From: Colias croceus
Lineage: Eukaryota > Arthropoda > Insecta > Lepidoptera > Pieridae
Direction: 5' to 3'
Assembly: GCF_905220415.1 (NCBI RefSeq)
Contig: NC_059550.1
Coordinates: forward strand, 9,302,501 to 9,366,500
Length of the DNA: 64,000 nucleotides
Positions 24,370-38,800 of this stretch are shown piece by piece; position 1 is the stretch's first letter; each line of letters begins with the position of its first letter. Position numbers and translations under genes: made by a program. The notes beneath the pieces are model-generated. The model did not search any database and was not told where the DNA came from. It saw only the letters and a program-made list of their open reading frames with translations.

Positions 24370-26643
24370 CAGTCAGAATAGATAAGTAGTATCTACCTAT
24401 CATTTAAATTAACTAGAAATGTTGTGAGAAGAGTATTTTAAGCGGTTGATTAGTCACCAATATGCATTATAGTATCGGATATCCCTATAATGACCAATTG
24501 CGAAACAAACTGGTTCCGACCTGTCACTCCCACGCTGCGCCCTGCATACGTTTCCTGTATTTCATCATATTCTTTACCATATATATTGTTATGTCGTGTT
24601 TCCACACCTATAGATGTGTGGGTATACAGCAAATAACTGATTTTGATACTTTGACCGTGTGGGCATACAGCAATTAACTGATTAAGGTACTTTATATTAG
24701 ATGATATTAAAATATTTGAAATTTTACGTAAAGATGAATGATAAGGAAAACAATTAAGTTATATTTCTTAGATTCGGTATTTTATAACTTGAATACCTTT
24801 AAATAGCATTTGAAAAAAAGTTGTTGGATTTTTCCTTTTTAATATGTGTGAATGGACAGGCCTTCAGCTAGTATTTCTAGAAATGCAAACGTATGAATAA
24901 CTGTTTTTAATTTCTACTTCTACTAAGTATTTCTCGTCTGTTTAAACGTTCAAGTTATCAAAATGTGGTAATGTTTGATTAGGTTATCAGAGATAAGTTT
25001 TTACTATTTTAAATATGATCTTTATTGGAAATATAGGTATGATGACGTCATGTTATTGGATTAGTCATACTGGGTTAAGTCACAGCTGAAAAAGAGATGA
25101 CCTGTATAAAGGTATCTTTGAAACAGCTCAATAACCGTCAAAATATACTTAGATCTGGATTGCCCAATTTTAAAACAGGTTCAAAATATAAGATAAACTC
25201 CGCCAGCGTTAAATATTAAAATCAATCAAATATTGGACGATTTGTTTCAATTCTGATTTCTAAAACATTTGTCTGAATAGATTAGAAACTACAGTACATA
25301 GTTGAAAAATGAAAAAATCTATAGAATTTGTATAGTAGGTATATAACATTGCGTTTATGTTAAGTGTAGAAATTAGAAACTGAATTTTTTAATATATTTT
25401 TAATCGTGAGATAGAAACTATGACTATAAGGAAAGTTTTTAAAGTTTTAAACTTTAGACGTAGCTTGAAGTTTAATTTGTGTTCTTGCGGTACAAGATTG
25501 TGCAAACAAATGGTAGAAACTTCACTTATGTAACTTCATCCTGCTTAGTTATTGAATTCGGATGTTCTTAAGTAAATAAAGTTTTTTAAACCTTATCACA
25601 GACTGTATCTGAAACTACGTGTATTTTTTGCCTTTTAAATAAAATAGATTTTCCGGAATACTTGGGTTTGAGACTTAAAGTTATGTTGTCCTAACATCCT
25701 TTTCAGGAAAATTACCCGGTATATACCAGCAGCATACTCGTATTTTAAAAAGTAATGGTACTTCTAAATAAAAATGATACGTAATAAAAACAGTAGACAC
25801 AATAACATAATGTTGTCTCGTGATTGCATTTACATATCGGACCAAGAAACGGTAATCCTTATGATTATCATTGAATTCTCTTTTATTGGAGTCTATTTGT
25901 ATTTAACATACCGATTTGTCCAAAAGGTCGTTATTATTTACTTTGATAACATGGATTTTGAACATTACTTTTCAGCTCTTTTTTCTTTTCTGAGTCTTCT
26001 GCTTCTCGTAATTTCTGAAAAAGACATTCTGACGTACGGATAAAAATTGATAAAGTTACTCTTTTGTAGTTTCCTACATTTATATTAAAGTTTAAAAATA
26101 AGTAGCATAATAATTCATACTTTTATATAACATATGTATCTACATGTTTATTTATATAATATACTAAGGCCAAGTTCACACTAATAGGTCAATGCAGAAA
26201 TCTATTTATCCTATACATAGCAAAGTGCTATAATAGTAATCGCTAAATTTAACACCAAAGGTGTGGATTATTTTTCTAGAGTAAATCAATACATGTTATA
26301 CAAGGTCTGCTGCATGGTCATTGCGTATCTTGTTTGTGTGTTTGTATTTATCTTAGATATCTCACTTTATCAGCTACACATGTGTTTATGTTATTTTCAA
26401 TTACCGGTCGTATTTCGAAAACTGATAAATTTCGGAATATCATCACTTTCAATGTCGTAAAAACCCCTAAGTGTTTCACAATTTTGTATCCGTTATTTGA
26501 TTACCACATGTTGCAAGGTAAAATTTAAACATTTTAAGGAAAAAAATTGTTATAAGTAGCAACTCTAGGTTAAAATTGCTTAGCAAGGAAAACACGACAC
26601 TGGCAAAACATCGATAATAGTTTCTATATTCTCAAACTTACAG
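24370..26643. other. No coding exon seen (probable Klc 5' intron)
   Basis: AT-rich, no recognised feature. An ORF at 25774-26043 is hydrophobic by composition but has no known family. Because the first coding exon of Klc starts after a splice acceptor at about 26643 or 26664, at least the last part of this stretch should be intron. Confidence 0.5.
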
Positions 26644-26689
26644 TCCAATCTCGCTTGTCCACAGAAAGAAGATCGAATCGCTGGGCAGA

Positions 26690-26878
26690 ATGACGGCTAT
26701 GACGCAGGAGGAGATGGTGGCCGGCGCGCGGACGGTTGCCGCCGGCCTGGAGGCGCTAAGGGCAGAGCACACACAGCTGCTGGCAGGCCTGGCTGCGAAC
26801 ACGGACCATGAACACGAGAAGGCGGCTCTTGTGAGGAAGAGCATTGATGCTATAGAACTGGGGCTGGGAGAGGCGCAG
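26690..26878 (+). CDS. Klc: Klc coding exon 1 (residues 1-63)
   Basis: Starts at ATG 26690 (MTAMTQEEMVAGARTVAAGL) and ends ..LGLGEAQ before gttggt at 26879, phase 0. Homologous to the Drosophila start MTQMSQDEII. The exon begins upstream, after an acceptor at ttacag (26643) or ccacag (26664), so a separate 5' UTR exon exists. It is strikingly GC-rich relative to its flanks. Confidence 0.95.
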
Positions 26879-29800
26879 GTTGGTAACGTTGATGTAGTCA
26901 AGTAGCTGGAGTAGATGTTAAGGAAAAATATATGTAATGTCAATAGTAGGATAAATTCTCGATAAGTTAATTAGTTTAAAAATACTATTGTTTAAAAAAC
27001 TGCTTGTATATTAACCTTTTAAAGATTGATAAAAGGTTGTTTAGTCATATTTGGAAACAGTTGAAAGAGCAGCCTTATGGATTTTCTGTGTGAACTCGAA
27101 AGTAATGGTTAAACATGGCAATGGTTGCCAGAATTCGAGCATACGTAACGTACTGCAAAGTTGGATTTGGCTCAAAGTTTATAGGTTTTTAGGTTTATAG
27201 GCGGACACTAGCAGAATTTTATCAAAAGAATGTTAATGTCCTTTAAACATTTCGTCGTGAACTTTAAAGCCATTTCTGTGCCAGGTTCCGAGGATATTGA
27301 CTCGTTTTTTGATACGGAAGTGCTTTTATAGCCTTGTTGCACAAATACTCCTTAAGAGGTCAGCTCGAATGCGGACAAACTTAACGGTGTTCAATGTCAC
27401 GGTCTTATCGCGCAATAGTTTAAGTAAATGCCGTCGTGACTCACACATTTAGCGCCGTAAGTCGATTATGTAACACTGAATTGGATTCTGAAGTCTTTCA
27501 AAGATTAATGTTGTCATTGTACATTGTATTATGTAGAAATTTGTATCGTACTAAGCTGGTCAGTGCGGTGGAATATGGTCTTAAGTCACAGGTACATGAT
27601 TGCTGTGACGCTGCATTAGAAGCAAGATGATAACGATAGGATATTAGGAAGAAATGTTCCGTTTCTCTCGTTTTACAAAGTTCAGGCTTAAGCTGACCAT
27701 CTATTAACCCATTGAGCCCCGAGCGGCCCGATCGGACCACGACACAATAGATTTTCTATTGTGTCTGTGATTCCGGGGGCTGAATTATTACAAAAAAAAA
27801 TAGACTAACAAATATTTAAAGTGGGTGGTGAAATATAAATTGTACCCAACAGAATGTTATGTTTACGTAGATAGTGAATACATTACACTTCTATAGTCCG
27901 CCACGCCATAAAGTTAACTTCTACGGTCCGTTACACCTTCCCTACCTTAAGTTACAAGTACCCTTATTCTATTTCTCGTATCCTGTTTCGTTTTTGCTGT
28001 TATGAAAACAATAAAGAATTAATACGTTATTACGCAAGCATTTCCCAAAAGTCCTGTATAATAAAGCATTTCAGTACCTCAACAAGCGCTTGCGAAGTAA
28101 TTAAAACTGGAGCATCGTCAGGCCACTCGACCCGTCGGTCATACAGTGGCTGGAGTACATCCAGTTTGAAGTTTACACACGCTCACAATTTGGGACTGTT
28201 AAGGTGCTTGCTGCTTTCATGTGGAATATTAATCTGAGTACTTGATTGTTTAATTGCGATATTGTACAAAACGGTACGTTAGTGATAAGCAAAGGGATCA
28301 ATAAGGTACTGTTACGGTAACTGTAGTGACGAACGTTGGGGCGTTGTCGCAACTTCCATGCTTTATGAAATAAGTCAATACGAAAACCTTATGGGAAACA
28401 GCTAAATGCTTGCATTAAATATACATGACAATTTATAAGCGTAAGTTAATTTTAACACACTCCTCGGAAAAAAAAACGATATTTTAGTCTTTAATTTAAA
28501 TAACCTTTGGTTGACCCCAGGACGAGGTCGGTTACGGTCTAGTAGCTAAAGAACGATTATTGTTCGTTAAGAATGTTAAACGTATGCAAAAATTCTTAAT
28601 GCTTATTATACGATAGTCAATATGCTATCAATTTTTTATAGTATTTAATCTGAAAATTCCAACTCGGTCATGGAGAAATTGTATACTTAAGTCGCGTGAA
28701 ATCAAATACTTCATTTAATATAGTTTAATAAGGTTAATTGTTTCGATCGATGGTAAGATAACAGTAAAACTCTTTAGAAAATAACAGTTATTACACAACG
28801 TATTTAATTTCTAGAAATATTTTTTTTAATTCCACTGTATGTATCTGTTGTATTCAAAGTAGTGTTTAGTTTAATATTATGTGGAGGATTCAGGATATAT
28901 TATAGTAACTATAGTACATAAACAGATAAAATTATTTCAAACACTATTTGGATATCTATCTTTGGTAAATAGATTCTCAAACACATGCAGCAGGTATTTT
29001 AGTACCGTCCATTAAAGTTCAATATTCTCCATAACCTTACATCGGCAAGATAAAGCAGTAAACATAAAAGCAGTATCTATCCCCTCTATCGAAAGCTCAA
29101 TACTCTATTGGGGTCGCACTTTTCATGTATAACCTCAAAGAGCTTTAGATACGCGGTACTGCCCTATATTCTCTTAAAGGATCGTGTGTTGGAAGTGGAA
29201 CGGTTCATTTGCATGGTATAATAAAAGTATATTGGAAAGTAAGAGGTAATTTTTGTAGAAGCTGTTTAGTTTTTAGGTTAGAGTAATTATATTGGATTAG
29301 TTGGATGTTGGTTGTTATTATTCATGGTAATAAGTAAGAAGAACTGACTGAAACTGCTGTTTATGGCCTAGATCTAATCTAATAAAATTATTTTAATTTT
29401 AAATAATAACTATAACGGTCTTATAAATTACATCTTCTTATCTTACATCTTGGTAAGAATTCATTCTCAATGGAACAGAGAGATGTTATTAAAGAAAAAA
29501 ATCACGCTAACAAAATTTCGCTTCTGTCTTAGTTACGAATTAATTACAAAAAAGCACATCCCTCTTCTTTTATCTTTAAATCTGATGCCATCTGCTTGGC
29601 ACATAGTCATAAATATTATTGTATTTTATTTTTAATAATGATCTTGTGCAATTTTCGTCTAACCCCTAAATGTTCCAAGAGTTTTTCGAACCTCAAAGAA
29701 TAGTATTCATTTCATGAGAAACAGTTTTTTTTTTTCATAATATGCTGAACACTGCTTACAAGGTTTCAATTTAATATATGAAACAAATAACTACCAAATA

Positions 29801-32800
29801 ACATTTTGAATAGATCACTTTTGTAATCCGTTAAAAAATTAATTTCATTATTTCTTCATTATTAACGTCAAGCAAAATTACGTAAACAAAACACAAACAC
29901 AAAGGGCTAACTCGTTCTCTGTGTACATACAAAAATGTGATAGTGGTGCTTATCAACCCCTGTGTGCGTAAGGGATGCACGGGGTTGTTGAACTGCACGA
30001 GGGTGGGTAATTGCCGACTGGCCTGTTAGTAATTGGTCGAGTGATGTTTATTATTGTGTGATGCTATTTGCTAAATGTCGAGGCTTGAGATGTAGTGTGG
30101 ATTTTGTTCCATTCCGAAACGTAGGTATACGAGACGGGAAGCATGATGAAATCATTTTATGATTAGCAAAAGACTAGAAAAGTCATGTAAAACATACAGT
30201 GTAATACAGTGTAATGTAAAGAAGGTTCGTACAGAATGCTCTACATCTCTACATTTCATCGGTTATGGTTTTATAATATTAAGTAAATTTAAACAATCGA
30301 CAGTCATTTGGCGCCAAAATAAATTAGACTTGCAAAAGATTTCATGCAGACGTTTGTTAAAATTGTATATTCTGTAATTATTTGAATATTCATTCGTGAA
30401 ATCGCACCCAGCTTCGTACGTTTTCTATGTAACCATTATTCCTCATAAATTGTACCATTTTCCTCTGTGTATGATAAGTTTGCTGTTAACTACATATTAA
30501 AAACTACAAAACAAACTGAAATGAACTGTATTTATCTATTATTCTTCCAGGTGATGGTAGCGCTCGCGTCCCACCACCAATCCGTAGAAGCAGAGAAACA
30601 AAAGCTCCGCACTCAAGTGCGTCGTCTCTGCCAAGAGAACGCCTGGCTCCGTGATGAGTTAGCCGCAGCTCAGCAGAGGCTGCAGGCCTCCGAGCAGAGG
30701 GTCTCGCAGCTCGAGGAGGAAAACAAGCACTTGGAGTTTATGGCCTCTATACGGTAAGATAAACCAAAGCTCATCATACAGTAAGGGCTTCTAGATTCTT
30801 CTAGATTTGTAGAAGAAGTAAACTCAAACTCAAACATTTATTTATTCAATTAGACTTCTTCTAGAAGCACTTTTGAATCGTCATTACATTTACGTTATTA
30901 CATTTACCACCGATTCGGAGTAGAAGTAGGAAGAAGATAAACACTAGATAACCGCTAGAGTATCATCTGTTTCGATTATCTGTCAATTAAAACTGTTCCT
31001 ATAAAAATTACCAATGAAAAAATACGTTGGTATTATTTTGGTATATCGGTTACAGCGACTCATAAATAATAATGTATAATATCTACATAAATATGTGTTA
31101 ACTAGGCTCAAGGGCATCAGCATGTGATAAAACTGGTACTTAATATTGGTAATGAAACTTTTACACAGATTATACAAATCAGTTTGATGAATGTGAAATA
31201 AAGTTGTCAAGTTCATTAATTTATTTATGACACGTTGAGATTAATCGTTATTATCATGGGTGGCTATAGATGTGTTGAAAGAATTATGATAAAAATTATG
31301 AATGAAATTTTTAAAACGACGAATGAGTTCATTGATGTTTTAAATCTTAAAACTTTTACTATGTTGTGATGTTAAAAGATGTAAATCTTTAACTGTACTG
31401 GTTTCGTCACATTATTGACCAAAATTATGGTACCAATCCCACCATCACCACTAAAGCTCGTATCTTTATGATGTTTTTTATGGAGCCATTGTATTTTATT
31501 ATACCTACACTATAAATCACACCATAAACATTATATTCCAATACCAATATACAATTCTCGTGTGTTTGAAGTTGAACTTCTCCGAAATGGCTTGACCGAT
31601 TGTCATGAAATTTGTGTGCATATCGGGTAGGTTTAAGAATCGAAGAACATCTCCTTTCGATTCCCATAACTGATAAAAGGAAGGTGGTAAAACATTTTCT
31701 GTGAAATCTACTTCCTTATATGTCCTAAGGGACAAATACAAAACGCATATTCCCTGCATTTAATTATATATTTTTTGTTTAATTTCAGTAAATACGATAG
31801 CGACATAACAGAAGAGAATGATACCAGCCGAAGTGGACAGGCGGACAACAAGCGAGACGACCCGATGGTCGATCTGTTCCCAGACGACGATCATGAGGAC
31901 AATAGGAATAATAAATGTGAGTTTTTATGCTTTTAAACTATTAAAAAAAATATCAAAAAAGTGTAAAGTAACTTGTGTATGCTTACTCTTGTCGTAAAGC
32001 TGAAGACTTCAAAATAAAGTTGATTTGGAAAGCGCCTAGGGAAGCGCGCTCCATCTTAGGCCACATCTCAGCTTACCATCAGGCGAGATCGTGGTCAAGC
32101 GCTTCCCTATCACACAATAAAAAAAAAAAAAAAAATTTGAAAATTTGTAGTTACGAATGATTATAGAGGTTTCGAATAAAAATTTACCGATGAAACTATG
32201 CTTACTAAAGACATAGGACTAGTAGTTGAAAGCTTATCTCTGGATCTACTTGTTAGGCTTAAAAAATATTTTTGTGTTGGATAGGTAATTTCTGTATGAA
32301 GGCTCTTATTTACAATGCGCTATGGCCAAAAGTGTATCAAAATGCAAAGGTTATTCTGTATCGGTAATTCTTTTAATGAATATTAGATTGGGTTTATTAT
32401 TGAAGAGATATGCAAATTATCGTAATTGCAATAAATTACGTTACGTTTTACATTACCTACATTATAAAGTATTTTTTTATTGTTGCAATTACAGAATACA
32501 ATAGATTTTCATACTAATATAATTATTTTATTTTCAACACACACATATAACAATAATATGGTTAAAATACTTATTTAACTTAAAACCTTAATGACGATTT
32601 GTTATTGCAATAACATTAAACAAAATGTTTAATTAATTAGTACCTTTAAATTGCAGCCATGTCCCCCACACCGCCATCTCAATTCGCACAGCAAGTGAAC
32701 GTTGGCTATGAGATTCCAGCCCGTCTGCGAACATTACACAATCTAGTGATACAATACGCGTCACAGGGCCGGTATGAAGTGGCCGTACCACTGTGTAAAC

Positions 32801-35800
32801 AAGCCCTTGAGGATCTGGAGAAGACATCTGGTCATGATCACCCCGATGTGGCCACTATGCTGAATATTCTGGCGTTGGTGTACAGGTAAGAGATGGTTAT
32901 GGCACTTTTGGGTATTTTTAGGCACTAAAAACGGCAGAAGTTTGAAGAAAGGCATGATCCAGCTCTATTATATAGGTAAGAGTAGTGTATATACCGCAGA
33001 CGAAATGAATTTGACCTAAAATAAGCTTAAAAACATTGGCTAAAAGACACCAGTCCGGTGAAGGACACTTTACAACCTAGTGATACAATACGCGTCACAG
33101 GGCCGGTATGAAGTGGCCGTACCACTGTGTAAGCAAGCCCTGGAGGATCTGGAGAAGACATCTGGTCATGATCACCCCGATGTGGCCACTATGCTGAATA
33201 TTCTGGCGTTGGTGTACAGGTAAGAGACAGTTATGGCATTTTTAGGCCCTAAAAACGGCAGAAGTTTGGTCAGGGTCATGATTTGGGCATTTTTAGGAAC
33301 TATAAACGGCAGAAGTTTGAAGATGAACATGATCTAGCTCTAATACAGGTAAGAAATGCTTTTAAAGCGTATACACTATGAATTTGACATTAAACTACCT
33401 CATAAATTTTGTCATATACAAACTTTAAGGCACTAAAAATGGCAGAAGTTTGGAATAGTCAGTGTATGTTTGTGTCATCTTAATCATGATCTTTAAATGA
33501 TTATTTCGCTTTCTATGATTGATGAGTCACAGTTTGGGACTCTGTGATTGTCTTGTAGATTAAGATTTATTTACTGACTCATATATTCGATAGCAAGAAT
33601 ATAATACAAACTATGTACCTCACAGAAAAATTGAATTATGATTTTTAGTTTTTACTTCGAATTTTTTTTATTATTAGTCTGTTATTATATGCATGAGGAA
33701 TACACTAAAAAAAAGATGGCGCGTAACGGAAAAATGTCACGCGTAACGAAAAAATGTTACACTTAATTTTTTTCCAACCCCGATAAAGAAGTTTCACTTA
33801 AAAAAATAATATCATAATTTATTATTCTTCACACAGAGATCAAAACAAATACAAAGAAGCGGCGAATCTACTGAACGACGCTCTGTCTATCCGTGAAAAG
33901 ACGCTCGGCGAGAACCATCCAGCTGTGGCCGCTACTTTGAACAATCTAGCCGTTTTGTATGGGAAACGAGGTATGGATTGTTTGTATATTGTGTACTACC
34001 TTGTTTAGTACCCGTATAAGTAACGTATTTACAGCGCGCTGTCTGTCATCTGTTCGATTTTAACGAACTTTCGATACTGAATGTGGCTTCTACACAAAGT
34101 ATTTAGGTACCAAAAGATACGTTATAAATTATTTTTTTTGATAATTGTACGATTTTCGACTACGTTTTAATTAGTATCTATTTTTACCTAGATTTATATG
34201 TAATACCTATTTTAACGCTTTTATTAGCTTCATCTGTATGTTTTTATGTAACCGACTCCTTTAAACTCGATTTTGACCCACTTTAAATAGACAGGTCTAA
34301 TTCAAACTTTGTACACTTATGAAGGATCGGTGACAATACAACAATTTCACCATACACATGTACAAAACCTATTTTACCATATATCTTTTTTCGTTCACAG
34401 GCAAATACCGTGAAGCAGAGCCGCTATGTAAGCGTGCGCTGTGCATCCGCGAGGCGGTGCTCGGACGCGACCATCCCGATGTCGCGAAGCAGCTTAATAA
34501 CTTGGCACTGCTTTGTCAGAACCAGGTGGGTAGTTTTGGACAAAAAATCACAAAAAAATCACAAAAAATTACAAAAAATGTTCTTTTTTCGGCTCGAGAA
34601 TCTCGCGTTGCTGTTATAGAACCACATGATATTAGTTTTTGACGTCTACAGGAAAAAAATATATATTTGACAGTTGCATAGTAAGAATATATCGTTTTTT
34701 GCTTTTAAAGATGTCTATAAAAAGAAAATTATTACTCGGCATTCTCGCGCTACTATAATAAATAAATAATAAATAAATAAAATTCATTTAATTCAGGCCA
34801 CATAGCCCATAAAGTGTTAGTAAAATCTTATCCTAGTGTTAGTATTACAATTACCTATTACCTACATACGTTTATTACTACAGCTTAATTTACATATCCA
34901 ATGCTTACTAATGATATTATCCGAATAATTTAACACCTTTAACACAATATTTGAATTTTTACGAATACGGTCTCTAATAGAAAAAATCTTTTTTCTCATA
35001 ATTGCATAAAAGTCATTTACTCTATATAATGCAAACATTAAGGAAGCACTACAGTAACGCGGCAGGCCCATAAACATCCTAAAAGCATTGTTACTACTAC
35101 TATGACAGAACCACGTGGATATCGCTTAAGACATTTACCGGGAAAAAATATCCACTCTATTATTTAGATTAATAAGAAAAAAAAAGTAATGACATATAAC
35201 CAACATAAAAAAATATGTACACAAGTGGATATTCTTAACCGACTTCAAAAAAAGGAGGACGTTATCAATTCGGCCGGTATTTTTTTTTTTTTTTTTTTAT
35301 GTATGTACACCGATTACTCCGAGGTTTCTGAACCGATTTACGTGATTCTTTTTTTGTTCGATGCGGGATGGTGTCGAATTGGTCCCATAAAAATTTTATT
35401 CGGATAGGCCCAGTAGTTTTTATTTTATGAGCATTTTTGTCTGTAGGTAAATTTTGCAAGTGCAAGTTTGAAGTCGGTTGTTTTTAACGCAGTTATCACT
35501 TGTTACTATTAAATTAAGATATTTATAGATATGTAATTTCTGTAATGTCCAATAAAATACTCACATTAATAATTTCCCATTTCTCAGAATAAATACGAAG
35601 AAGTGGAGCAGTATTATCAGCGCGCGCTTGAAATTTACGAGAGCAAGCTCGGCCCAGACGACCCTAACGTCGCAAAAACGAAGAACAACCTCGCCTCTTG
35701 CTATCTTAAACAGGTGGGTTTTTTATTTATTTGTTTTTTAATATTGTTTTATTTGAGTAAAAATTTCTTTAGCCGTGTTATAGAATATCAAATTTGATAA

Positions 35801-38800
35801 GTCTTTACTAAAATATTGTTTAGTTTTCTACTATTATCACTGCTTACTTCGTAGAAGATCCGCGACGGAATTCCCGTCATGTGTGGCGAAGGCCTTCAAG
35901 TAATTTTGTGTATTTATTTTATCTTCTCTTAATATATATAAATCTCGTGTCACAATGTTTGTCCTCAATGGACTCCCAAACCACTTAACCGATTATAATA
36001 AAATTCGCACACCATGTGCAGTTCGATCCAACTTGAGAGATAGAATAGTTTTTATAAAAAAACGTAAACATGTAGGTACCACGGGCGAAGCCGGGGCGAA
36101 AAGCTAGTACATTATAATAATATCGAGCTGACCCGACAGACGTTATCCTATCTTTTCGCGATTTGTCAATCGCGTTAAGTTTAGTTAAGTTTTTAAGTTT
36201 TCTCAGTTTTTCTTAATTTGTTTGGCGCGAATTTGGTTTCAATTTTTCTTTCATTAGGTCAAATTTTTACAATTAATCTATGTAAATTATCAAACAGGGC
36301 AAGTACAAAGAAGCGACCATTAATCTATGTAAATTATCAAACAGGGCAAGTACAAAGAAGCGACCATTAATCTATGTAAATTATCAAACAGGGCAAGTAC
36401 AAAGAAGCGACCATTAATCTATGTAAATTATCAAACAGGGCAAGTACAAAGAAGCGACCATTAATCTATGTAAATTATCAAACAGGGCAAGTACAAAGAA
36501 GCGACCATTAATCTATGTAAATTATCAAACAGGGCAAGTACAAAGAAGCGGAGACGTTGTACAAGCAAGTGTTGACGCGGGCGCACGAAAGGGAATTCGG
36601 AACTATTGATGGTAAGTGTTTGTAATATAAAATATATACATTTTTAGGTGCTTTTTTTTTGTCGATGACATATTTGTGGATGATGCTATTTTATATGGAT
36701 TACTTTTATCTCATACTAGCTGAACTCCACGGTTTCACCCGCGTGGCTCCGCTCCTGTTGGTCTTAGCGTGATGATATATAGCCTTATAGCCTTCCTCGA
36801 TAAATGGGCTATCTAACACCGAAAGAATTTTTCAAATCGGTCCAGTAGTTCCTGAGATTAGCGCGTTCAAACAAACATACAAACAAATTCTTCAGCTTTA
36901 TAATATTAGTATGTATAATAATATTATTCTTGTTTCTTGTTTTGGATAGCACAATAAATATTATTTAAATAATTCTAACAATTTGCTTCGTTTGATAAAT
37001 ATCTACCTACATTGTATTTTGTTCTGTAATGTTTTACTGTATTATTTATATTAATTTGATTGACAAATTTTATGTTATTTATTTACTTAACAGTAACTAT
37101 TTACCATTTTCATTCAAATATATTCCTTGTTTGATGAAACTAATATTTATTTAACGTTTTAAGTATATATTTATTTTATAACTGTACCCTTGTCCTTTGT
37201 TAAGGGTTATCTTTAATTTACTTTTGTTGTTTTAAATTTTTATTGATTTCAGAATATATAGCGTCATTAAAAAAGCCAAAAAAATAACAAATCGTCCCTA
37301 TAACATAATTATCTGCAAACTTAAAGAAGATGTGCAATACGTTATCACTGCATTCCTTTATCTTTATAGTTTTAAGAATTATTTTAAATAATTAATAGTA
37401 TAAAGAAAGGGTGAATTTAATATATTAATAAAATATAATATTGTCTTGTAAATAATACGAAGTAAGAATGATACTATCGAATTTTCTTTCTATATCCTTG
37501 TCTTCCATTTTATAGTAAACCAATAATTTAAAGGAAAATCGAAAGAAATTCATTTTTATAAATAAATATAGAAAATTCACCCTTTCTTTTAATATAGATA
37601 AATAATTGTCTATAGTGATAAATGCCACGAAGCTATTTCATTTAATACAGACAGCCAAAGTTTTTAATAAAGTCTGAATAATACAGATTATACAAAATAC
37701 AGGGCTATGATATATTTATGATATACTGTATGTAGATTTGAATTAATTAAATATTTGTTTTACGACAAGCGCGTAATAATTGGAGTAGGTAAATCATTTG
37801 GGATTGTACACAGGGTTACTTGTAAAACACCAGCAACCTCGCAGGACAAGATAGCTAACATCATATGTAACAATATTTGTTCTACGACTTTTGATAATTT
37901 GTTAGATTTTATTTTCATACAAAAATAAATATTCATGTAATTTTCCGTTTGAATATTACAAACTCTACGCGAATCCCAAAAATTACGTAAACAAGAAGCG
38001 AAGGAGAAGGGGAAGGGGGCGTCGCGTCGTCCTTTCGATAATGAATAGAACATAGACTTACAAATGTTAGGAGAGTACAATAAAAGCTTAAAAAATCATT
38101 TAAAAATAATTTATTGCGTTATGCCAAAAGTCGTAGAACAAATGTTTTTACTTATGATGTTAGCTATCTTGTCCTGCGAGGTTGCTGGTGTTTTACAAGT
38201 AACCCTGTATATGTATAATTTTAATATTTTATTCAAAAAATTAAAAAAAAGTTAATGTTATCGACACTAATCTTAACAAAAAAAAAATGCAATAAAACAC
38301 GGAAAACATTAAAAATGTGAATCAATTGCATTGTATATTTTAACTAACGCGAATAAAGGATAGAAATATTTCTCAAGTATATTCTGTCCCTTTCACACCG
38401 TTGTATTACACTAGTGCAAGCGAGATAGCATGCTGTTTATCGCTTCGATAGTAGAAAAAAATAGATTTCTTGTGATTTTTTTATAAGAATCATGTCGGAT
38501 TTATCTGCTCCAAATATAACAATAGCATAATACAAAGAAATACATTATTTTGGTAATATTTTTTAATACTGAATGAATACTTAGTTACCTGCATGTGATT
38601 TTGTATGTAGATATTATTTATATAACAAAAAAAATCCCACAATGTATCATGAATTCCTATTTTTTATTTTTCCTAGATCTCTTGTTGCATTTGGTAAATA
38701 CTCGAATGTTTTTTGTAGAGATAGACTTTGCTTGCCTGAGAAAACGTAAAAAAAATATTAGAAAGCTTTTTATTGCTATTCGGACGTTAATTAATTAGTA

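Noticed and set aside
26638..26943. 101-residue - strand frame opposite Klc coding exon 1
   Set aside because: Shadow of a GC-rich exon; the + strand matches kinesin light chain residue by residue.
36272..36550. 47-bp array read as a CRISPR-like or satellite array
   Set aside because: No spacers between units, and each unit is a direct copy of the neighbouring intron-exon boundary.
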